From contig NZ_JACHXU010000002.1 in NCBI RefSeq assembly GCF_014192335.1, forward strand, positions 1-64,000: a DNA stretch of 64,000 bases, read 5' to 3'. Positions 8,901 through 17,123 of this stretch are shown in pieces (the first letter of the stretch is position 1; each line of letters starts with the position of its first letter). The translations under genes and the position numbers were made by a program. Below the pieces are notes generated by a model. It was not told the DNA's origin. It worked only from the letters and a program-made list of their open reading frames with translations, and did not search any database. The DNA comes from Aporhodopirellula rubra. Lineage in GTDB: Bacteria > Planctomycetota > Planctomycetia > Pirellulales > Pirellulaceae.

Positions 8901-9970
8901 AGATCCTTTTCCGGCACAGCCGCGGTACCGAAGCCGTGGGACTTCTCGAACCCATCCTCGACTCGGACAACCAGGCTCAAATCGATGACGCCACCCGGCT
9001 CGAAGTAATTTTGGAACTCATCGAGACCAACCGTCGACTCGGACACCTCGACGTGGCGACCGAACTACTCGATCAGGGACAACGAATCGCCGACTCGGTC
9101 ATGGGCGACGCATTCAGTCCACTCGCCAATCGCCGCATCACGACAGCCGTCGCCGACGCGATCAAGAGTTTCATCCCCGGCCTAACGGTGCAGGAAGGAA
9201 AGATCGCGTTGCAACGAGGACGCATCGCCGAAGCACGCAACCTGTTCGACCAAGCACTCCGTCAGCAAACTCGCGTCGAACACCGATCCGACCCTCGCCA
9301 CCTGCAGCAAGCCTTACTCGGACGAGCCGCCGCGTCGGCCGAAAGCGGTGACTACGAATCAGCCGAAAACGATTACGATCGCTGCCAACGAATCAGCCGA
9401 CGACTCGGCGACCTCCCCACGCTCGCTCAATCACTCAATAACCGTGCCCTCGCCGCAGACGACGCTGGCGACAGCAAAAAATGTTGCGAGACGCTGAACC
9501 AGGCACTCGAGATCTATCGCCAACTCGACGACTATGTTGGCATCGCGATCTGTCTCTCGGCGCGAGCCGCGGCACTCTTGCAACTCAACCGCATCGAAGA
9601 GTCCGCCGAGATTCTAACCAGTTCCGAAGTCACACAGCACATTCCACCGGACTCGATCCATCAGGCCATTGTCTGGGGCGACCTCGGCACCGCTTATCGT
9701 CGTCTCGGCCGACTCGACGAAGCGAGCCATTGCCTAGACGACTGCATCGCAAAACTCGACGAACTGTGTGTCGGTCAAACCGCAGAACGACTGCTGTATG
9801 AAGTCGAACGATCGCTCGTCCGACGCGACCTCGGCGTTCAACCCGCGATCACCGCAGCGGATCGTGAAGAACTCTCGACACTCGTCGATCACTGGGAAAA
9901 ACAGACATCCACCCGCAGCCGCGTGCGTGGTGCGATCGATAACTTCACCCAACTGCTCTCGTCCGGCTAA
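5951..9970 (+). CDS. Ser/Thr protein kinase fused to a STAND-type NTPase and TPR repeats
   Basis: This is a 1339-residue signalling protein starting at the ATG that overlaps the sigma gene's stop (ATGA). Residues 1-190 form an acidic N-terminal region also seen in other planctomycete kinases. The kinase domain covers about 200-475: glycine loop GEGSFG at 209-214, Lys 231 in VAIK, catalytic loop HCDLKPQN with Asp 329 (HCD in place of HRD), DFG at 347-349 and the APE-region motif GTPAYMSPEQ. A STAND/NB-ARC-like ATPase follows, with Walker A GIGGIGKT at 522-529 and a Walker B VTLVLDN. The C-terminal 450 residues are TPR-like helices. No transmembrane helix is apparent, so it should be cytoplasmic. 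It is likely co-translated with the sigma factor. Confidence 0.9.
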   Translation: MNSANIDHDPFGEDDRREEALLDQFESQWIDGTPPDIDSFLNDNVDDVDLRERLLVELVRLDLEYRYRSSDHAIKTLREYLAEYPSITATADMIEDEWRLCQRQGELPTLEQWREDYPPTAFASPRAYAEFSQKLQGWFADLDDQPEAPAPESTPAPNQSASHEREQSGPTEDPLHTLVGSSNVSITGSGPTDSWHGLRPRFKREMLLGEGSFGVVWKAYDQQLQRHVAIKTLHPELASNLSHRDALVAEARTAAGLDHPDLMTIYDVIVDSGHVHLVMRMVDAEPMDSWWTEFCRNASNPDDRVLAGVMARISRAVHHAHLSGLIHCDLKPQNVLIDSRGNPTVLDFGLAIRRSDQETLAGKVFGTPAYMSPEQSFGETHHLDGRSDVWSLGVMLYRLITGQLPFSGSTTSHVLEAIQTRSVVPPGQLRDDIPDELAKICLRCLSKRVEDRYATAAELANELQRFADEALSSMLHSGHSIGQGRLVGCPWSEPDLVGRDDVIESAVQWLDDTNNRLLTLTGIGGIGKTQTAAVIAKRLAPRTSGDIIWVDAATAMDADQFASSVLAALGVTQQPNEPSRRRVAQTIAVRGPVTLVLDNVEQIVRTAAEQINDWLLRNPAVRLIVTSQLPLRIRGERVVTLQPLTTDKSEQASELFIRRAEAVKPGLEITAAAKEDIREICRIVDGNPLAIELAAARVGVLTIPNLRKRLSQSFGVLKSNRADRPDRHRTLSSVVRWSVDLLNQWQLSTLRALAIWPAPVPMSVAESLIASNVDDSPENVSIDDDPLDWIDELRERQLLRLRDDDETIHIHADNTVRRYILETIASETRNHTAAGMLDSLLSDPVPLSEIDARHFATNLWTAASWLIESDQSLDDARGSQCVRAILTADHLGADQLDSRLRIERIEKGLTLSSGNDRIELMVRLADAKRLAGQTDHAERLCRNLLEHFASPDATKSDEPSPSIPSPRDPRLLELEVDTRCLLAQILFRHSRGTEAVGLLEPILDSDNQAQIDDATRLEVILELIETNRRLGHLDVATELLDQGQRIADSVMGDAFSPLANRRITTAVADAIKSFIPGLTVQEGKIALQRGRIAEARNLFDQALRQQTRVEHRSDPRHLQQALLGRAAASAESGDYESAENDYDRCQRISRRLGDLPTLAQSLNNRALAADDAGDSKKCCETLNQALEIYRQLDDYVGIAICLSARAAALLQLNRIEESAEILTSSEVTQHIPPDSIHQAIVWGDLGTAYRRLGRLDEASHCLDDCIAKLDELCVGQTAERLLYEVERSLVRRDLGVQPAITAADREELSTLVDHWEKQTSTRSRVRGAIDNFTQLLSSG

Positions 9971-9972
9971 CG

Positions 9973-10004
9973 GTTGATGCCGCGAGAGGGTCCTCAACTT
10001 TTTT
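9973..10004 (+). terminator. Possible rho-independent terminator after the kinase gene
   Basis: GTTGA (9973-9977) pairs with TCAAC (9994-9998), with further CC/GG pairing inside, and six T follow directly (9999-10004). It starts three bases after the stop codon. The stem is short, so confidence is moderate. Confidence 0.5.
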
Positions 10005-10610
10005 GCGTTAACGAAACGAGAGACGAACACGTCTGCGTGGCAGGATCGACATCGGCATCGCGAAGTCTTCGAATGTGATGAAAAATCACCCGCCTCGATC
10101 GCTGCCGCACCAACCGCCACCGCATCTTCGCCTCAGAGATGCAATTCACATAGATCGCGTCTCCACTCGAAAGTGGTCCACACAGACCTTTTCAATTTCG
10201 GTTGGCGAACTCTAGAAATCCTATTTGGCTCGTGCTACAGCGTGCGATAACACGCTCGCATGGTCACGGCGCAGATTCGCCCCAACGCCCTTCTCATGCC
10301 CAATCCAACCCCATCGTTGGCATGCAGTTTGCGACCCTCTTCATCGACAGTAAACCGAAGCGGAGTTAACAACATCATAGTGCAGCATCGTCTGCACAGT
10401 ACTCCAGGCGTCCAGTCTGCCGCGCGACCAAACCGCGATGTGGTCGCAGTCCAGGCCACCAATCTGCTGCGTGCTCTCACGGAGACACGACCGCAATGCA
10501 GGCTGCCAGCCTGCAACACCCGACGCCTCCAATTGTCAACTCCCGCTTATGACAACCGAAATTGCATGGCACCACATTGCCACGCAATGAACTTTCAACA
10601 GGAGACGAAC
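10005..10610. other. Intergenic stretch with one palindrome
   Basis: The frame of the following gene is open back to 10260, but the extra residues lack coding character, and the clear signal peptide and ribosome site are at 10599-10611. The only marked structure is the palindrome at 10498-10514. No RNA gene was recognised. Confidence 0.45.
10498..10514. repeat. 17-base palindrome, likely a dispersed planctomycete repeat
   Basis: GCAGGCTG-C-CAGCCTGC is a perfect inverted repeat. A related core (AGGCT-TCC-AGCCT) lies near 48029. Short elements of this kind recur between genes in Rhodopirellula-type genomes, which is recalled knowledge and was not searched here. Confidence 0.5.
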
Positions 10611-11651
10611 ATGAAGACGCTCAATCAAAAACGTGCTCACCTTCGTACGCTAATCGCTTGCGCCGCGATCACCCTCGGCCCCGCCGCGACGATGCATCGG
10701 GCATCCGCCCAAACAGGCGACTATGACCGCGAAGACCAAGGAAGCAAAGTCGAAGACGACGCTTGGTACGACGTGTCGGAATGGTTCGATGGCAATGACT
10801 ACAATCCAACAGACGAAGCGATCGGCCGTTGGGACGATGAAGTCTGGTCGTACAACGATGCCAGAACGAGCAGCGATTCCGACAACGACAACCTCGTTAT
10901 TGATGCCGAGACGTTCTACGGTGACGACTACAACGAGAGTTACGAAACCTACGAAGACCGCGATCAGGACGGCAACTACGAGCGTGCGTCCCGATACGTC
11001 GACAGTGACGGCGACTATCTCAACGATGCGTATGTGACGTACGAAGACGCTGACAATGACGGCATGTACGACACCTACGATTACAGCCAGCTATCACAGA
11101 CCACGCAGTCAGCCGTTCATCCGAGCAACGTTGCTCAGTCGGTGAAGGAAGGCCTCAGCGGCAAACGCCACACCGTCAGTGGCACGGTTGAAGATCATAA
11201 GATGGTCAAGCGTCTCGACAACCTTACGTTGATGCTTCATGTGCAAAGTGATGACGGCGAAAAGATCTGGGTCGACCTCGGATCGCAGAGCCTAGACACA
11301 CAATTGTTTAAAGGCGACCGTGCCGAATTTCATGGCCCCATTATCAAACGAGGCAACAAACAAGTCTTGCTCGCCACCGAAGTGACCATTCCGGAAGCAG
11401 GCAGCATGAAAATTGCCCGCATGGGACATGAGTACAATGGCGTAGTCGAGTCGACCAAGACCGCCAAAGTACGTGGCCAGGAGCATCACGTCGTCAAACT
11501 CAAAACAGACGAAGGTAAAAAGCTAACCGTCGACATGGGCGACGTCGCCAACAACAAAGCACCGAAGAAGGGTGACAACATTTCGATCACCGGAGTCGCC
11601 GTCAAAGTGGGTAACCGAGTCGTTGTCGTTGCGGATCAAAACCGCTCATAG
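10611..11651 (+). CDS. Secreted Asp-rich protein with calcium-binding-like repeats and two OB-like modules
   Basis: The product has 346 residues, starting at the ATG at 10611 with AGGAGA about 7 bases upstream. A signal peptide ends near HRASA (about residue 34). Residues 40-165 are highly acidic and Tyr-rich and hold several DxDxDG-like loops, such as DRDQDGNYE, DSDGDYLND and DADNDGMYD, which resemble EF-hand or thrombospondin type 3 calcium loops. Residues 180-346 hold two similar beta-rich segments, each starting with a (S)GTVE or NGVVE strand and ending in a (V)xVxVA strand, suggesting tandem OB-like folds. The role is unknown; calcium-dependent attachment in the envelope or matrix is a guess. 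Confidence 0.75.
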   Translation: MKTLNQKRAHLRTLIACAAITLGPAATMHRASAQTGDYDREDQGSKVEDDAWYDVSEWFDGNDYNPTDEAIGRWDDEVWSYNDARTSSDSDNDNLVIDAETFYGDDYNESYETYEDRDQDGNYERASRYVDSDGDYLNDAYVTYEDADNDGMYDTYDYSQLSQTTQSAVHPSNVAQSVKEGLSGKRHTVSGTVEDHKMVKRLDNLTLMLHVQSDDGEKIWVDLGSQSLDTQLFKGDRAEFHGPIIKRGNKQVLLATEVTIPEAGSMKIARMGHEYNGVVESTKTAKVRGQEHHVVKLKTDEGKKLTVDMGDVANNKAPKKGDNISITGVAVKVGNRVVVVADQNRS

Positions 11652-11693
11652 GCCACCGCCCCGCAGAGACCGTCTACGCGAATGGAATCTCGC

Positions 11694-11714
11694 CCGCGAG
11701 CGACATGCTCGCGG
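11694..11714. repeat. 8-bp stem hairpin after the Asp-rich protein gene
   Basis: CCGCGAGC (11694-11701) pairs with GCTCGCGG (11707-11714) around a 5-base loop. There is no T-run, so it is either a weak terminator or a dispersed palindrome 43 bases past the stop. Confidence 0.5.
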
Positions 11715-11847
11715 CATAGACAGTTTCAAAATTCGACAACACGCGATTACTTAACCCGATCGCATTGGAGTGACACCGGTCGATTGAGAGTCAATCCATC
11801 AACCGGTGGCACTGCTCCACTTCTCGCGAGACTCTCTCGCAATCATG

Positions 11848-13359
11848 CTATTCACTTGCTTGCGATGAATCTATCTCCAGGAATGCCTCGTTGGCGGGAA
11901 TCCTCATGATCGATGTACCGCTGTCTTCGATCACTAACATTCCGACGATCTTTTCATCGGATGCTGAAACAACCGGCGCACCGTTCCATAACTCCGGGCT
12001 CAGGACCGTATCGAGCACCCGCCATCGCCGCTCGTCTTCCCGTATCTGATCACGACCTATCATCTCCGTAATGATCGTTTCGCTTGACGAACCTCGCGTT
12101 TGGCCACTTTCGGTTCTCCATGAGACGGCATAAACGTCTTCAGGTCCGCCGGGATTCCGCATTCGATCTTGGTTAATCGTCTGGCCATCCGTCGGCTGCC
12201 AATCACCTACCGATCGGATGAGCCCTCCCTCGTCGCGCTGGAGGCTCGTCAGAGAAATCGGCGTGCGTGTTTCACCGTCGACCACCGTGAGCCCAAACGA
12301 ACTATCGATCGCATCACCTCGACTGTCAATCAGTGTACCGGGCATCAATAACGCAGTGCCCTCCGCCGGCGTCGACACAACCATTGCCCATGCCGATGAT
12401 GAACGCGAACGGGTTATGCCAAAGAAACTCTCCTTCCAATCGGCCTGAACGCGAACAGCATGCGGCGGCACTTCAGCGAACTGATTGATCGCCGCGGCCT
12501 GCTCGAGCCACTCGTCCCTCATCGTGCGGTGTAATCGGAACACCTCGCCTGGACCGATCGATTCATCGGAGTCAATCGGTCCCGGTGTGATGAACGCGAT
12601 TCCACCGCGGGCAATCGTCGACAACGATTCGGCGGACAGCTTCAACCCGCTCATACCGAGATCCATCTGAATGCCGCTCGTCACCCAGAATTTCGAGTCC
12701 TTCGATAACAACGAAATATGCCGCGCGTCGACGCGGACTCGTGTGTCGACATGACGGGCATCCGGCGACAACGAACAGGCGAGAACCTGCCCCACCTCGA
12801 TGCCTCGCCACGACAATGGCGAACCCGGGTTCACGCCCCAGCGGTCGTCGCCACGCAGCACGATTTCCAATCCACCTTGATCCGCACCCACGGGCGGTGG
12901 CGTCTCCAGTCCGTCAAACTCATGTCGACGTTGATCAGAGTCGCCCGGGATGACACTCAAGTATTTCGATCCGATGGCCGTTTCGAGACCACTGATCCCC
13001 TGCACGTTGACTTGCGGCCGAACGATCCAAAACCGTGATCCTTCGTTCGCAATCTGCGCCGCATCGCGTTCCAGAATAACGTGAACGTCGATGCCATCGA
13101 GATCGTTTCGCAATGACAACTTGCCGACACGGCCGACCTCGATTCCTCGGTACATCATCACATCACCAACTTTCAATCCATGCCCGCGATCGAATCGAAT
13201 TTTGATCCACACCCCCGGCTCATCGAGTGCCGCCCAAGTCAAAACGGTCGCGAGCAGAAAAGAGACCAGCGTCACGATCCACATCGGGGACCACGTCATC
13301 GAGCGTATTCCACGTCCTCGCGTGACAACGTCGGATACAGGAAACTCCGTTTCACTCAT
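11848..13359 (-). CDS. pqiB: PqiB-like MCE-domain protein
   Basis: The product has 503 residues from the ATG at 13359, which overlaps the end of the PqiA-like gene by 8 bases. One membrane helix near the N-terminus (about 25-47) is followed by two MCE modules, each recognised by a (Y/W)RGIEVG motif, at about 50-150 and 165-270. MCE proteins form rings that carry lipids across the periplasm, and PqiB works with PqiA. Canonical PqiB has three MCE modules, so this one seems short by one. The C-terminal 120 residues do not look like the helical PqiB needle; they end in a (N)GAPVV...GML segment reminiscent of a chymotrypsin-fold protease that lacks the serine. Confidence 0.8.
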   Translation of the reverse strand: MSETEFPVSDVVTRGRGIRSMTWSPMWIVTLVSFLLATVLTWAALDEPGVWIKIRFDRGHGLKVGDVMMYRGIEVGRVGKLSLRNDLDGIDVHVILERDAAQIANEGSRFWIVRPQVNVQGISGLETAIGSKYLSVIPGDSDQRRHEFDGLETPPPVGADQGGLEIVLRGDDRWGVNPGSPLSWRGIEVGQVLACSLSPDARHVDTRVRVDARHISLLSKDSKFWVTSGIQMDLGMSGLKLSAESLSTIARGGIAFITPGPIDSDESIGPGEVFRLHRTMRDEWLEQAAAINQFAEVPPHAVRVQADWKESFFGITRSRSSSAWAMVVSTPAEGTALLMPGTLIDSRGDAIDSSFGLTVVDGETRTPISLTSLQRDEGGLIRSVGDWQPTDGQTINQDRMRNPGGPEDVYAVSWRTESGQTRGSSSETIITEMIGRDQIREDERRWRVLDTVLSPELWNGAPVVSASDEKIVGMLVIEDSGTSIMRIPANEAFLEIDSSQASE

Positions 13360-13948
13360 GTGATTCATCCCAAATCGAGTGTGGATCAAAAGATAATGAC
13401 GCGATCATGCTCATCACCACGCACAACGTGAACGCGATCACAGCGGGACCGAATTGGAACTCGACCAAATTACCGAGTTTGACCAACATGACCAAGAACG
13501 CGAGCAGCATCACATCCATCATGCTCCAACGCCCCAAGTGCTCCATCGCACGAAGGGTGAAGGCTTTATGTTTGCGGTGCAAGATTTCGAGCAGGCTCAG
13601 CTCAATCAGCAACACAATTTTGGTCAGTGGAAAGATGATCGAAAACAACAACACGATCCCACCGACAAAGAAACTACCGTGTCGAATCAATCCGAACGTG
13701 CCGGTCAGAATGCTTTGTTCGCTGTGCTGACCCAACTGTTCGATTTCAAGAATCGGCAGCAACACCGCGGGCCAAAACAACACAAACGCGGCGACGGCAG
13801 CGGCCGCCGTGCGACTCGCTCCCTTCTGCGATTGATTCGCGGTCATCAGAGTCGAACCGCAACGCGTGCAGACGGCCCGTTCTTCATCGCTCAACTCGGG
13901 TACTCGATGAATCAATCCACAACAGTGGCAGGCGCGGTGATGTTGCAT
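13352..13948 (-). CDS. pqiA: PqiA-like integral membrane protein
   Basis: This is a 198-residue inner-membrane protein with an N-terminal zinc-ribbon-like pair of motifs (CHCCG and CTRCG, about residues 7-33) and then four hydrophobic helices. That is one PqiA half-domain; E. coli PqiA has two such halves. Its last codons overlap the PqiB-like start, so the two are almost certainly co-translated. It probably loads or energises lipid transport through the MCE partner. Confidence 0.85.
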   Translation of the reverse strand: MQHHRACHCCGLIHRVPELSDEERAVCTRCGSTLMTANQSQKGASRTAAAAVAAFVLFWPAVLLPILEIEQLGQHSEQSILTGTFGLIRHGSFFVGGIVLLFSIIFPLTKIVLLIELSLLEILHRKHKAFTLRAMEHLGRWSMMDVMLLAFLVMLVKLGNLVEFQFGPAVIAFTLCVVMSMIASLSFDPHSIWDESHE

Positions 13949-14279
13949 CGTTGAAACTACTCCGTCGGCCTGTCAAAGAGAGACGCCCATCAAACGTAGG
14001 CGAATTGTCGCATTAAGCGTCACGTGTTCTAAAAGTCTTCTCGCCAAATCGCGGCTGATCGATTCATTATCGAGAATTCTGGCCCACTCGCATCGCCGGT
14101 GCAAGCACGCCACCGACACGCGGCGAACGCGTAAAGGTTGCCTCACCACGTGACACACGCAACACTAAGTACCACGGGTCGTGAGAAATGCCGAAGCACC
14201 AACGAAGCGGACGCAGCGACATCGCATTCTCGCTCTCCACTAGCCATTTCCCCCTCTCGATCTTTCAACAGGTGTCCCC
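13949..14279. other. Divergent intergenic region between PqiA-like and Gfo/Idh/MocA genes
   Basis: These 331 bases must hold the promoters for both directions. I see no clear -35/-10 pair, terminator or RNA gene. Confidence 0.4.
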
Positions 14280-15374
14280 ATGACGATCAATCGACGGCTT
14301 TTCCTCGGCACAACCGCATCCGTTACCGTGGCAACATCTTTCGGGGTGCACACCTCATCGGCAGCGGACAATAAATCGACGGTCAACTTTGCCCTCGTCG
14401 GTCTTGGTTCCCTGAGCACCAACCAAATCGCACCGGCCCTGCAAACAACTCAACACGCGAAACTGGTCGGTATCGTCACCGGCACGCCCGCCAAAGAAAA
14501 GATATGGGCTGACAAGTACGGCATCGAACAACAGAACATCTACAACTACGACAACTTCAATAAACTCAGCGAGAACGAAGCGATCGATGTCGTCTACATC
14601 GTATTGCCCAATGGCATGCACAAAGAATTTACCGTTCGGGGTGCAAAAGCGGGTAAGCACGTCCTGTGTGAAAAACCGATGGCGAACACGAGCGCCGAAT
14701 GCCGCGAGATGATCGCCGCGTGCAAGGAGAACGACCGCAAACTCGCGATCGGATATCGATGCCAGTTCGAACCCCACCATCAACACTGCATCGACCTGGC
14801 TCGCTCCGAAAAGTTCGGCTCACTCAAAGCGATCGAGGCCGGATTCGGTTTCAAGATCGGCAATCCCAATCAATGGCGACTCGATGGCAAACTCGCCGGC
14901 GGTGGCGCGATGATGGACGTCGGCGTGTACGCGCTCCAAGCCTGCCGGTACATCAGTGGCGAAGAGCCCGTTTCGATCTCTGCGCAAGAAACCAAAACGG
15001 ATCCTGTGAAATTCGCCGAAGTCGACGAATCGATCACGTGGACCATGAAGATGCCCAGCGGCGTGATCTGCTACTGCAGCACCACGTACGCGTTCAACGG
15101 GATCAACCGATACAACGCCTACGCGGACAACGGTTGGTTCGGCCTTGAACCGGCATACAGCTACAAGGGCATCAAAGGCAAAACCAGCAAGGGCCCAATC
15201 GAGCACGAAAACATTGACCAGTTTGCCGCCGAAATGGACGCGTTCGCAAAATGCATCCTCGAAGACCGCGAAAGCACCGTGCCCGGCGAAGAAGGACTAC
15301 GTGACATGGTCTGTGTGGACGCGATCTACGAAAGCATCCGAACCGGCCGCCACGTCGAACTGCCTCAGGCGTAG
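14280..15374 (+). CDS. Second Tat-exported Gfo/Idh/MocA oxidoreductase
   Basis: This is a 364-residue protein resembling glucose-fructose oxidoreductase and related periplasmic dehydrogenases. A short Tat signal has RR at 5-6 (NRRLFLG) and ends near SSAA (about 29). The Rossmann motif GLGSLS lies at about 41-46 and EKP at 131-133. The domain pattern after EKP (GYRCQFEPHH, then GGGAMMDVGVY) matches this subfamily well. It stands alone and differs clearly from the protein at 3254 in length and sequence. The substrate is unknown. Confidence 0.9.
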   Translation: MTINRRLFLGTTASVTVATSFGVHTSSAADNKSTVNFALVGLGSLSTNQIAPALQTTQHAKLVGIVTGTPAKEKIWADKYGIEQQNIYNYDNFNKLSENEAIDVVYIVLPNGMHKEFTVRGAKAGKHVLCEKPMANTSAECREMIAACKENDRKLAIGYRCQFEPHHQHCIDLARSEKFGSLKAIEAGFGFKIGNPNQWRLDGKLAGGGAMMDVGVYALQACRYISGEEPVSISAQETKTDPVKFAEVDESITWTMKMPSGVICYCSTTYAFNGINRYNAYADNGWFGLEPAYSYKGIKGKTSKGPIEHENIDQFAAEMDAFAKCILEDRESTVPGEEGLRDMVCVDAIYESIRTGRHVELPQA

Positions 15375-15498
15375 GCACAGCCACCGAGAGTAATCATCGC
15401 TCCGGGCGTGGTCTCCGGCTCGCTAGGCGAAAACGTCTTCTCGTCTAAAACGAACGCCACGCTCGGTCTGTATTCACCCTTCGGGGATACGACAAGTC

Positions 15499-16785
15499 TC
15501 AACGGACCAGAATCAGAACTCGCGAGATCACGTCGCTACCCGAGCTCGACAACGACTCGCTCGCGGCGTCGACGTTACCTGCCATCGCGTTGAGCGGCAT
15601 GAAGTTTTGCTCGCCGAGCAGATCACGGAGCGTTTCGAGTTCCTTGTCGTCCGCACCGTTGCCCAACTCCAAACTGATCGGTTGCTGATGCTTCACTTCG
15701 GTGGAATCGACATGCGTCAGTTGATCCGTCATGCGGAGAATGGGCGTGTCCGTGACCAGCGACAACCCGACCGACTCAACCGATTCACTGTCTTTAAGCA
15801 AATCTAAGAACAGGCGATCGACCTTTTTCGCAGACGCTTGCAAAAAGATGATTTGAAAACTCTCGTCTTGGTCGAACACTTCGGCACTTTTCGCAGCGGC
15901 GATCACGTCACGGTTCAACGGCTCGCGGCTGGATTCATCCAACCCGTTTCGCTGCATCGCTTGCGAGAAGACTCCCGTCACGCGGCCCTTCTGACTCAAA
16001 CGCACGTCGTACACCATCATCGCTCCGGCGAGCGAAGAGCTAGCGAACATCGGCGAATCGTCCGCACCAACCGAAACACTCGACGAGGCATCCACACCGG
16101 CAGGCAATTCCGAGGACGCAACCGAGGCCGCTGCGGGCTTCGGCGCCACATCCATCACGTCGACCTTCACCGACGATTCATCCGGCTCAACATCCGGTGT
16201 CACTGCCATCATCGATGGTGCCACACCGTTTGGCACAACACCGGCTCCGGTGTTCGGTTCATCTCCTCCAACGACGACGGCAGAAGGTTGCTGATCGATC
16301 GACGTCACCTCCGGCAACTCAGCCGGCATCGTTGCCGAACCGTCATCGTTCTGAGCGATTGATTGGATAGAATTCACATCCGTCCGCCCGTTCCAATTCA
16401 GCGAGATCAACAACAACACCGCTGCTGCGGACGTAACGACGCCCGCGATGATTCGCATCCGTCCCGACGATGCCAATTCCGATGACGTGCGTGGACGAAC
16501 GAGATTTGACTCGGTGGTCGATTCAGATTCGATATTCAAACCACGCCGGCGACTCTCGGCGAGAACACGAGAGGCAAAATCGGCGGGCAATCGAGTTTGT
16601 GTCTTTTCCGACGAAACAAAAATCTCTTTCAGACTCTGACGGTCGGCGAGCATGGCGTCGTACTGCGACCGGAGCGCAGCGTCATCACGCAATCTCGCTT
16701 CGAGCGTTTGCACGTCGTTCTCGTCGAGCCGTCCATCAAGATGGTCGCTGAGAAGTTGATCGATATCGGGAACAGGAGCTGACAT
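15499..16785 (-). CDS. Anti-sigma-factor-like single-pass membrane protein
   Basis: This 428-residue protein begins with a short helical acidic segment (DQLLSDHLDGRLDENDVQTLEARL) typical of planctomycete anti-sigma N-termini, but no HxxxCxxC zinc motif is present. One membrane helix lies at about 108-127. A long Ser/Val/Pro-rich spacer and a C-terminal domain of about 200 residues should be outside the membrane. No sigma gene is adjacent, so the partner is unknown. It could instead be a general membrane-anchored sensor. The 338 bases upstream to the divergent methyltransferase hold its promoter. Confidence 0.6.
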   Translation of the reverse strand: MSAPVPDIDQLLSDHLDGRLDENDVQTLEARLRDDAALRSQYDAMLADRQSLKEIFVSSEKTQTRLPADFASRVLAESRRRGLNIESESTTESNLVRPRTSSELASSGRMRIIAGVVTSAAAVLLLISLNWNGRTDVNSIQSIAQNDDGSATMPAELPEVTSIDQQPSAVVVGGDEPNTGAGVVPNGVAPSMMAVTPDVEPDESSVKVDVMDVAPKPAAASVASSELPAGVDASSSVSVGADDSPMFASSSLAGAMMVYDVRLSQKGRVTGVFSQAMQRNGLDESSREPLNRDVIAAAKSAEVFDQDESFQIIFLQASAKKVDRLFLDLLKDSESVESVGLSLVTDTPILRMTDQLTHVDSTEVKHQQPISLELGNGADDKELETLRDLLGEQNFMPLNAMAGNVDAASESLSSSGSDVISRVLILVR

Positions 16786-17123
16786 ACTGTCGGGTCTTCA
16801 ATAAGCAAGGCGCGGCAATTGATTCAGAGGCGAGTCAGACTCGCATCGATTCGGCGCAGCACATCCATGTGGTTTAAAAAACGTCCGTGTCGGTTGACAA
16901 AGCTGAGATGCCCACAAGTCCGGAAAAGTTCCTAAATTAAGGGAAAACCATCTTGGAACTCGATGCTGAAAGCCCCTGGACTGGCCAAAAAACCAAAATT
17001 CTGATCGCCTGATTGGGTTCATTTTGCAGTCACGGGCGTTTCGCTGCCCCTTAACGCAAAATTCACAACCGTTGAGCGGCCCGTGCATTTTTTCCGCCGC
17101 TCAATCATTTTCACGCACAAAAT
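16786..17123. other. Divergent intergenic region
   Basis: These 338 bases separate the anti-sigma-like gene (minus) from the methyltransferase gene (plus). The interrupted palindrome TTCC-n8-GGAA lies near 16927-16943. No clear promoter or RNA gene is seen. Confidence 0.35.
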
